NCBI GenBank assembly: GCA_013695925.1
Contig: JACCZO010000060.1
Location: 1 to 5,750 of the forward strand
Reading direction: 5' to 3'
From: Chthoniobacterales bacterium
GTDB lineage: Bacteria > Verrucomicrobiota > Verrucomicrobiia > Chthoniobacterales > UBA10450
Length of the DNA: 5,750 nt
Made by a program: the position numbers and the translations under genes. Under the pieces are notes generated by a model, which saw only the letters and a program-made list of their open reading frames with translations, was not told the DNA's origin and did no database searches. Positions 1 through 5,383 of this stretch are shown here, piece after piece. Numbering within the stretch: position 1 is the first letter of the stretch; each line of letters opens with the position of its first letter.

Positions 1-3000
1 CGGGTCAGCATTAACGTGACCGGCTGCGCGCCTGGTGAGGAGGCGAGAATTTCGCGCACCGCGCGCAATTCGTCCGCTGCGATCCCGGCGGCAAAACGCA
101 ATGTGATCGGCCGATCCTCGCGGACCCGCGGCGCGGTGTGCTCGTGGCCGCTTCCGTTCGTCTCTTCGGGCGGCGCGGCTTCCGGGTTTAGGAGCCTTAC
201 TTTCTGCGCGGTAGCGCGGACCGAATCGTCGCGTTTATCGACCGTGCCGCGAATTGCGATCACCTTGCCGGGCTCGAGCAGGCTCGCGACCGGGACGTAG
301 GTCTCATTCCAAAGCACCACTTCGACCACGCCGGTGAGATCCTCGACAAAGACGACCCCAAACGGTTTGCCTTCTTTCTTGGTAAACTTGCGATCCACCT
401 GCGCGATTGCTCCGGCAATCGTGAAGGTGGCGCGATCGTCCAGTTCGCCTAACGACGTGATGGTTTGATATTTGCCGGAGGCGAAGAGGTGCGCATACGG
501 GTCGAGCGGATGACCGGTGACGTAGAAGCCCAGCAGTTCCTTTTCGTAGGATAACTTCTCGCGCTCGCTCCACTGCGCGTAGTCCCGATTTCTCGGCGTG
601 ATCGCCGCCGGCGGAAGATCGCCAAAGAGCGACACCTGCCCAACGGCGCGGTCGCGATGCGCGGTGGCGGCGGAGGCCAGCGTCTCCTCGATGCAGGCGA
701 AGAGTTCCGCGCGATCGCGCCCGAGAAAATCGAAGGCGCCGGCCTTGACCAGGCTTTCGATGATCTTGCGATTCGCGATCCGGGAATCGACCCGGCTGCA
801 AAAATCTTCCAGCGAGGTGAAGTCCCCTCCCCGTTCCCGCTCCGCGATCGCCGCGGCCATCGCGCCTCCCCCGACGTTCTTGATCGCCGCCAGGCCGTAG
901 CGGATTGCGTTGCTGTAGCCGGGGGCGGCGACCCCGGCGGGGGCAGGGGCGGCGGGAGCGTCAGACCGACCGGGGTCAGCGCCCCCGGCTACAACGGCAG
1001 CTTCGGGCGTAAACTTCAGGCTGCTCCGATTCATGTCGGGCGGCAGGATGGGAACTCTCATCCGTTTGCATTCGCCAACGAAGATCGAAATTTTGTCGGT
1101 GTTATTGATTTCGTTACTCAGCAGCCCGGACATGAACTCGACCGGATAATGCGCCTTCAGATAAGCCGTCTGGTAACTGATCACCCCGTAAGCGGCGCTG
1201 TGGCTCTTGTTGAATCCGTAACCGGCAAAGCGTTCGAGCACGTCGAAGATCGCATTCGCTTTTTTCTCAGGGATCTTGTTCGTCCGGGCGCAGCCCTCGA
1301 TGAAGCTCTCCCGCTCCTTCGCCATCTTCGCCTTGTCCTTCTTGCCCATCGCGCGCCGGAGCAGATCGGACTGGCCTAACGAGTAGCCGGCGAGCCGGTT
1401 CGCCGCCGCCATCACCTGTTCCTGGTAAATGAGGACGCCGTAAGTTTCGGCCGAAATTTCCTCGAGCAGCGGGTGCAAATATCTCACCTTGCCGCCCTTC
1501 TTCGCCTTGATGAATTCCGGGATCAGATCCATCGGGCCGGGCCGATAAAGCGCGATGAGGGCGATGATATCGTCGAGTCTCTGCACATCGAGCTGCTTCG
1601 AAACCGCAGTCATGCCGCCCGACTCCATTTGGAAAAGCCCGATCGTTTCACCGCGGTTGTAGAGCGCGAAACTGACCGCGTCATCGAGCGGGATTTCCTT
1701 GAGCGAAAAATCCGGCGCGCGCTGGTGGATCAAGACCAGCGTTTCCTCGATCACGGTGAGCGTTTTCAGCCCGAGAAAATCCATCTTCAGCATCCCGAGA
1801 TCGCCCAGCGCGTTGCCCGAGAACTGGCTCGTCACTTCGTTATCCTTGCTCCGGGTGAGCGGGATGTATTCCGAGAGATCGCGGTCGCTGATCACGACGC
1901 CGGCCGCATGCACGCCCACCCCGCGGGAGAGGCCTTCGAGGAGAAGACCGTAGTCGAGCAGCTGGCGGGTGGCCGGTTCGGTCTCGGCGGCGCGCTTGAG
2001 GTCCGGATTTTTGGTCAATGCGTCCGCCAGCTTGATGTTGAGTTCGTTAGGGACCATCTTCGCGATCCGGTCGGCATCGCCGTAGCTGAAGCCGAGGACC
2101 CGGCCGACATCGCGCACCACGCTCTTCGCCCCGAGGGTGCCGAAGGTAATGATCTGGGCGACCGCGCGCGCGCCATATTTTTGCCGCACGTAGTCGATCA
2201 CTTCGCCACGCCGCGCCTGGCAAAAATCGATGTCGATATCCGGCGGCGAGACTCTTTCCGGATTGAGAAAGCGCTCAAAGAGCAAACCGAATTGGAGCGG
2301 ATCGATATCCGTGATTTCAAGCACGTAGGCGATGAGCGAACCCGCCGCCGAACCACGTCCCGGGCCGACCGGGATCTTCCTCCCTTTCGCGTAGTGGATG
2401 AAATCCCAGACGATCAGGAAATAGCTCGCGAAGCCGGTGCCTTCGATCACCTCCAGCTCCTTCTTGAGCCGGGCGAGGAGCGCCGGATCGCTCGTGGCGC
2501 GTTCGCCGTAGCGTTTGCGCAGGCCTTCGTGGCAGAGAGCACGCAGGAAATCGATTCGCGGCTCGTCGTTAGGCGTCTGGTATTCCGGAAACTTCGATTT
2601 CCCGAACTCAAACTCGAGATTGCACCGCTCCGCGATCGCGATCGTGTTCGAAAGTGCTTCGGGATAATCGCCGAAGAGCGCGCGCATTTCGTCCGCGCCC
2701 TTGAAATAGAGCTCGGGCACGTAGCGCATTCGCTTCTCGTCCTGCACCATCCTGCCGGTGCCAATACAGAGCATGACGTCGTGCGCTTCGTGGTGCGCGC
2801 GCTCGAGGAAATGCACGTCGTTCGCCGCCACCAGACCCAGACCGAATTCCTTCGCCAGATCAGGCAGCACGCGGTTGCATTTCCGCTGCGCCTCGATGCC
2901 GTGATCGTGCAGCTCGATGAAGAAATTCTCCGTGCCGAGAATGTCGCGAAAAGTCGCCGCACTTGCGCGCGCCCCGGCAAGATCATCAGCCTGGAGGGCC

Positions 3001-3440
3001 ATGTTAATTTCGCCTTTCAGGCAACCGCTCATTCCGATCAGTCCCTCGGAATGCGCCGCCAGCAGTTCTTTGTCGATCCGCGGCTTGTAGTGCATCCCTT
3101 CGAGATGCGCAGTGGACATCAGCCTGACGAGATTCTTGTAGCCTGTCTCGTCGCGGGCCAGCAGGGTGAAATGATACGCCGCATCGCGTTGCGAGTTGGG
3201 CCGATCCGCGATCGAACCCGGCGCCATGTAGGCCTCGACTCCAATGATCGGTTTGATGCCGGCCTTCGTCGCAGCCTGATAAAACTCGATCGCACCATAG
3301 AGGTTGCCATGGTCGGTAATGGCCACCGCCGGCATCTTCATTTCGGCGGCCTTTTCCATCAGCGCCTTCATCCGCACCGCGCCGTCGAGGAGCGAATATT
3401 CGGTGTGGAGATGGAGGTGAACGAATTGGTCGCCGGGCAT
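1..3440 (-). CDS. dnaE: DNA polymerase III alpha subunit (DnaE), 3' end beyond window
   Basis: This is the replicative DNA polymerase catalytic subunit, which extends primers at the fork while bound to the sliding clamp. The frame is open from ATG at 3440 to the left edge (1146 complete codons). E. coli DnaE has 1160 residues, so little is likely missing. Visible in order: an N-terminal PHP domain (HLHLHTEYSLLDG at residues 8-20, TDHGN with D43); GPGRGSAAGS from residue 359; PDIDIDF with D401 and D403, the same numbers as the E. coli catalytic aspartates; GVHAAG around H511; MDFLGL with D554, matching E. coli D555; a helix-hairpin-helix segment ending in GAFD near 904; a clamp-binding motif QVSLF at 935-939; and an OB-fold near 1000-1045. 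Residues about 816-843 come from an inserted palindromic repeat. No Shine-Dalgarno precedes the start, but the PHP alignment supports it. Family identity is very secure. Confidence 0.97.
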   Translation of the reverse strand, partial: MPGDQFVHLHLHTEYSLLDGAVRMKALMEKAAEMKMPAVAITDHGNLYGAIEFYQAATKAGIKPIIGVEAYMAPGSIADRPNSQRDAAYHFTLLARDETGYKNLVRLMSTAHLEGMHYKPRIDKELLAAHSEGLIGMSGCLKGEINMALQADDLAGARASAATFRDILGTENFFIELHDHGIEAQRKCNRVLPDLAKEFGLGLVAANDVHFLERAHHEAHDVMLCIGTGRMVQDEKRMRYVPELYFKGADEMRALFGDYPEALSNTIAIAERCNLEFEFGKSKFPEYQTPNDEPRIDFLRALCHEGLRKRYGERATSDPALLARLKKELEVIEGTGFASYFLIVWDFIHYAKGRKIPVGPGRGSAAGSLIAYVLEITDIDPLQFGLLFERFLNPERVSPPDIDIDFCQARRGEVIDYVRQKYGARAVAQIITFGTLGAKSVVRDVGRVLGFSYGDADRIAKMVPNELNIKLADALTKNPDLKRAAETEPATRQLLDYGLLLEGLSRGVGVHAAGVVISDRDLSEYIPLTRSKDNEVTSQFSGNALGDLGMLKMDFLGLKTLTVIEETLVLIHQRAPDFSLKEIPLDDAVSFALYNRGETIGLFQMESGGMTAVSKQLDVQRLDDIIALIALYRPGPMDLIPEFIKAKKGGKVRYLHPLLEEISAETYGVLIYQEQVMAAANRLAGYSLGQSDLLRRAMGKKDKAKMAKERESFIEGCARTNKIPEKKANAIFDVLERFAGYGFNKSHSAAYGVISYQTAYLKAHYPVEFMSGLLSNEINNTDKISIFVGECKRMRVPILPPDMNRSSLKFTPEAAVVAGGADPGRSDAPAAPAPAGVAAPGYSNAIRYGLAAIKNVGGGAMAAAIAERERGGDFTSLEDFCSRVDSRIANRKIIESLVKAGAFDFLGRDRAELFACIEETLASAATAHRDRAVGQVSLFGDLPPAAITPRNRDYAQWSEREKLSYEKELLGFYVTGHPLDPYAHLFASGKYQTITSLGELDDRATFTIAGAIAQVDRKFTKKEGKPFGVVFVEDLTGVVEVVLWNETYVPVASLLEPGKVIAIRGTVDKRDDSVRATAQKVRLLNPEAAPPEETNGSGHEHTAPRVREDRPITLRFAAGIAADELRAVREILASSPGAQPVTLMLT
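914..993. repeat. REPIN-like inverted repeat inside dnaE
   Basis: Two 28-bp arms (914-941 and 966-993) are inverted copies of each other and match at 24 of 28 positions, starting with TGTAGCCGGGGGCG. They are separated by a GC-rich 24-bp spacer. Each arm also holds a smaller hairpin, CCGGGG pairing with CCCCGG over a 7-nt loop, so the unit looks like two REP hairpins in opposite orientation. Read in the dnaE frame it contains no stop and encodes an Ala/Pro/Gly-rich linker (residues about 816-843). The linker lies between the segment ending in LKFTPEA and the conserved stretch RYGLAAIKNVGG. The structure is seen directly. That it is a mobile REPIN/MITE-type unit dispersed by a RAYT-like transposase is inference. 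Confidence 0.8.
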
Positions 3441-3448
3441 GTGGCGTC

Positions 3449-3476
3449 ACTATAAACTGGGGGGCCGATGCGGCAA
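3449..3476 (-). promoter_or_regulatory. candidate dnaE promoter, near-leaderless
   Basis: On the minus strand TTGCCG (3476-3471) and TATAGT (3454-3449) are separated by 16 bp and resemble sigma-70 -35 and -10 boxes. The -10 box ends only 8 nt before the dnaE ATG, so transcription would start about at the start codon. This would fit the absence of a ribosome binding site. It is a motif match only. Confidence 0.35.
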
Positions 3477-3494
3477 GAAATCGACGGCGTTCAG

Positions 3495-3546
3495 CACTGG
3501 TAAAACACCATTCCGGGCTTAGCCGGGACGTCAAATCTTGCCAGTG
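3495..3546. repeat. 52-bp segment bounded by inverted repeats
   Basis: CACTGG at 3495-3500 is mirrored by CCAGTG at 3541-3546, and the pairing extends to 9 of 11 positions. The inside contains a small GGC-TTA-GCC hairpin between two CCGGG copies. It lies just upstream of the candidate dnaE promoter. It may be a small MITE-like or REP-like intergenic element or a regulatory stem-loop. Copies elsewhere in the genome cannot be tested here. Confidence 0.4.
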
Positions 3547-3690
3547 ACCGCGCCGGCTGCCGCGCCGTGCTGATCGAGCGCGAGCGACGGAAAACTCGCG
3601 GCTCTGGACGAGGCGAAGCGAAGTCAGAAGGGAGAATGATGAATTAGGAAGCGCCGGAACCTCATCCTTCCGCATTCATCCTTCAGCCTT
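3547..3690. other. intergenic stretch without a gene
   Basis: No supported coding frame is visible. The right half (about 3620-3690) is biased and repetitive. Purine-rich GAATGATGAATT on the plus strand is roughly mirrored by pyrimidine-rich CATTCATCCTTC, giving an imperfect inverted repeat built of GAAGGATGAAT-like words. This could be degenerate tandem or palindromic filler between dnaE and the relic genes to its right. Confidence 0.4.
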
Positions 3691-3777
3691 TCATTTGGTG
3701 CTGATATCCGGCTGCTTGAGGCCGGCGGCGCTGAAGACGTCGATGATTTCGCCTTCGGGGAGGCTAGGAATGGGAAA
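3691..3777 (-). pseudogene. relic of type I restriction enzyme R subunit (HsdR fragment)
   Basis: The frame between two stops (TGA at 3780-3778 and TGA at 3693-3691) encodes 28 residues containing GEIIDVFSAAGLKQPDIS. This closely resembles a conserved segment in the C-terminal part of HsdR subunits, where a sequence like AAGLKKPDISILSDEFL follows the helicase domains. Here the similarity stops right after PDIS with TK and a stop. No helicase or nuclease motif remains anywhere in the window. HsdR proteins are about 1000 residues long, so this is a small leftover and not a functional gene. The assignment rests on recalled family sequence and on the neighbouring HsdM stub, which supports it. Confidence 0.6.
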
Positions 3778-3855
3778 TCAAGCAGGAGCGAGCTCAGCTT
3801 CCAGCGGTTTGTCTTTCTTGAAACGGCTAACGCCAAGAATGCTAAAGCCGATCAC
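3778..3855 (-). pseudogene. unidentified protein tail within decayed hsd locus
   Basis: Twenty-five codons, including VSRFKKDKPLEAELAPA, lead to a TGA at 3780-3778. The HsdR fragment continues after that stop in the same frame. It overlaps the stop of the HsdM stub in the form GTGA. The text looks protein-like (charged, with a typical C-terminal tail), and its position suggests the end of another gene of the former hsd operon, but I do not recognise the family. It has no start of its own beyond the GTG at 3855 and is unlikely to be translated into anything functional. Confidence 0.35.
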
Positions 3856-3965
3856 CTGACCACGTCCATGTTGCTGCGAAGCTGGTCGGCGGCGAGCCAG
3901 AGCCTGGCTTCGAAGCCGAGGTTGGCGGTGGAGTTGTTCTTCGAGGAAGAGCGGGAGCGCGGCAT
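3852..3965 (-). pseudogene. relic of type I DNA methyltransferase M subunit (HsdM N-terminus)
   Basis: From ATG at 3965 there are 37 codons before TGA at 3854-3852. Residues 15-30 read NLGFEARLWLAADQLR, followed by SNMD. This is the characteristic start of HsdM proteins, which usually continue with an AAEYKHVVLGLIFLKYISD-like stretch and then the SAM-binding and NPPY motifs. Here the sequence breaks off after NMD with VVR and a stop, so the whole catalytic domain (normally several hundred residues) is gone. The start region looks intact, which suggests an internal deletion that fused the 5' end of hsdM to remnants of downstream genes. It cannot methylate DNA. Confidence in the HsdM origin is good; the mechanism of loss is inference. 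Confidence 0.75.
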
Positions 3966-4094
3966 GGGCCGTTGTTCTAAAACGGGTGCGCGGCCGGGAA
4001 AAGGAGAAAATAAAGCGGGGCGGAGCTTTGAAAGCCCTTGGGGCTGATCTCGTCTCGGTATTGGCGAACGACGGTGATTTTGCCCGTGGGAAGG
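3966..4094. other. spacer between tRNA-Asn and hsd relic
   Basis: No gene is supported in these 129 bases. On the minus strand, downstream of the tRNA, a small AGCCC-CAA-GGGCT hairpin (4045-4033) is followed by only three T residues. It is at best a weak terminator for the tRNA transcript. A T-rich pyrimidine tract lies further down, near 4000-4015. Confidence 0.35.
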
Positions 4095-4166
4095 CTCCAG
4101 CGGTAGGATTCGAACATACGACCAATCGGTTAACAGCCGACCGCTCTACCACTGAGCTACGCTGGA
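4095..4166 (-). tRNA. tRNA-Asn (anticodon GTT)
   Basis: The 72-nt sequence on the minus strand folds as a tRNA. The acceptor stem TCCAGCG pairs with CGCTGGA over all 7 bp, and the D arm is GCTC/GAGC with loop AGTGGTA. The anticodon arm GTCGG/CCGAT closes a loop CTGTTAA with anticodon GTT. The variable region is TGGTC, and the T loop TTCGAAT is canonical. The discriminator base is G, as expected for Asn. The following bases are CCT, so the CCA end is not encoded and must be added enzymatically. The T stem GTATG/CCTAC has one T-C mismatch at its fourth pair, which is unusual for a well-conserved tRNA. The gene lies 91 bp from, and divergent to, the integrase, so it is a candidate integration target. 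Confidence 0.95.
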
Positions 4167-4222
4167 TAAAACGCTTCATTCCGGAAACTTAAGGTGAACG
4201 AAGAAGTCCCGATAAAATGAAT

Positions 4223-4251
4223 TTGATACTGAAATCTGATACTGATATTGT
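4223..4251 (+). promoter_or_regulatory. candidate integrase promoter, leaderless
   Basis: TTGATA (4223-4228) and TATTGT (4246-4251) stand 17 bp apart and resemble sigma-70 boxes. Transcription would begin about 7 nt after the -10 box, at the ATG at 4258. This agrees with the lack of a Shine-Dalgarno sequence. It is a motif match only. Confidence 0.35.
4224..4245 (+). repeat. TGATACTGA direct repeat upstream of integrase
   Basis: The 9-mer TGATACTGA occurs at 4224-4232 and again at 4237-4245, a 13-bp period, inside an AT-rich patch between the tRNA and the integrase start. It overlaps the candidate promoter. It could be an operator, an integrase arm-type binding site, or chance in AT-rich DNA. 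Confidence 0.4.
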
Positions 4252-4257
4252 GAGTGT

Positions 4258-5370
4258 ATGGGAACACGTCAGAATACAACGGCGACACGGGGGACTCTAA
4301 AACGCGTCGCGGCCGGTTTGTGCAGATATTCAACATCCGGCGTCTATTTTGCCCACGTCCGCATCGGCGGCAAGCTGTTTCGCGAGTCACTGGAAACAAC
4401 CGACCGGAAGATCGCCGATCGAAAGCTGCGGGATTTCCGCCGCAAACGGGCGAAGGTTGACCCACGGGCCGGCAAAATCACGCTGGCGGCACTCGCGGAT
4501 CGCTACGGTGCGACACTAGGCCATCTCGCTGAAAGCACGGTGACGGCGAAAGAGGGTATCCTTGCGCGCTTAAAATCCGATTGGCCCGAAGGAGACGAAC
4601 ACAGTGTTGGCACAATCAAGCCATCGGACTGTGATACCTGGCTTGCGCGGCAGGCGAAGCGCGTCGGGCGTTCGCATTATAACGCATACGTGCAGCTCCT
4701 TAAGGATATAATGGAGTTCGCTGTTCGCGACCGCGTTCTCGCGGAGAATCCCGCCGCACATCTGAAGTATCTGAAGCGCGAGACTCCGATTCGGCATACT
4801 CCAAGCGGTGCGCAGTTCAACGCGATCGTGGATCACATTCGCAATCAGCGGTTCAGCGACACCGCAGAACCAAGCGCTGACTTCGTGGAATTCATCGGAC
4901 TGGCTGGGCTTGGGCAAGCCGAAGCGTCGTCTCTAACGTGGGCCGACGTGGATTTTGAGCGCGGCACGATCACCACTTTTCGCCACAAGACACGCCAAGG
5001 TTTCACCATTCCAATTTATCCGCAGGTGCGCCCATTACTGGAACGTCTGCGCGGCGAAGTTCCGCCACCAGCTGACCAACGGCTGTTCCGCGTCAAGGAC
5101 GCAAAGAAAGCAATTGCCGGAGCGTGCCGGCGCTTAGGATTGCTCCCTTACACGCACCGCTCCTTCCGCCGCCTGTTTATCACTACGGCGCTAGAGCGCG
5201 GCGTTGACGTAAAGGTGGTCAGTCAGTGGCAGGGACACCGCGACGGCGGCAAACTCATTCTCGACACATACAGCCATGTAAATCCGACGCACTCGCAACG
5301 CATGGCGCAGTTAATGAACGATTGCGCGCCAGAAAACGTTGTTACGATGCGAACATCGGAGGCTGCCTGA
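4258..5370 (+). CDS. tyrosine recombinase / phage-type integrase
   Basis: A 370-residue site-specific recombinase, expected to cut and rejoin DNA at an attachment site through a covalent tyrosine intermediate. Residues 20-62 look like an N-terminal arm-binding domain (GVYFAHVRIGGKLFRESL), 74-173 form the core-binding (SAM-like) helical domain, and about 180-350 the catalytic domain. The nucleophile region is recognisable as LDTYSHV with Y338, preceded by GHR (H327). K244 (HKT) fits the beta-hairpin lysine, and R304 in RSFRRLFIT fits the second arginine. The usual first arginine of the GLR-type motif is replaced: the text reads GLGQAEASSLTW (217-228), with G219 in its place. The histidine of the HxLR box is R301, although H300 is adjacent. 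H327 to Y338 is two residues longer than the usual spacing. ATG 4258 is the only plausible start because an in-frame TGA lies at 4243. It is full length and may be active if the variations are subfamily traits. Confidence 0.93.
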   Translation: MGTRQNTTATRGTLKRVAAGLCRYSTSGVYFAHVRIGGKLFRESLETTDRKIADRKLRDFRRKRAKVDPRAGKITLAALADRYGATLGHLAESTVTAKEGILARLKSDWPEGDEHSVGTIKPSDCDTWLARQAKRVGRSHYNAYVQLLKDIMEFAVRDRVLAENPAAHLKYLKRETPIRHTPSGAQFNAIVDHIRNQRFSDTAEPSADFVEFIGLAGLGQAEASSLTWADVDFERGTITTFRHKTRQGFTIPIYPQVRPLLERLRGEVPPPADQRLFRVKDAKKAIAGACRRLGLLPYTHRSFRRLFITTALERGVDVKVVSQWQGHRDGGKLILDTYSHVNPTHSQRMAQLMNDCAPENVVTMRTSEAA

Positions 5371-5383
5371 TTTTCCCAAGAAC

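Noticed and set aside
657..1379. 240-codon plus-strand frame crossing the palindrome
   Set aside because: It is a shadow of dnaE; the minus frame here carries the conserved HhH and polymerase motifs.
1473..3455. 660-codon open frame on the plus strand opposite dnaE
   Set aside because: It is exactly antisense to the well-conserved dnaE coding frame. Its protein has no recognisable domain, and long antisense frames are expected opposite GC-rich codon-biased genes.
3004..3675. Minus-strand frame of 223 codons covering the dnaE start and upstream region
   Set aside because: It is out of frame with DnaE, and the part overlapping dnaE has no protein-like conservation. The upstream part is intergenic or repeat DNA.
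4033..4045. Small hairpin downstream of the tRNA as a terminator
   Set aside because: The stem is only 5 bp and the following T run only three bases, so it is too weak to list as a terminator; it is mentioned in the spacer entry.
3778..4179. 133-codon minus-strand frame spanning the tRNA
   Set aside because: Its N-terminal half reads through the tRNA gene, and it is out of frame with the HsdM stub. Only its last 25 codons look protein-like, and these are listed as a relic.
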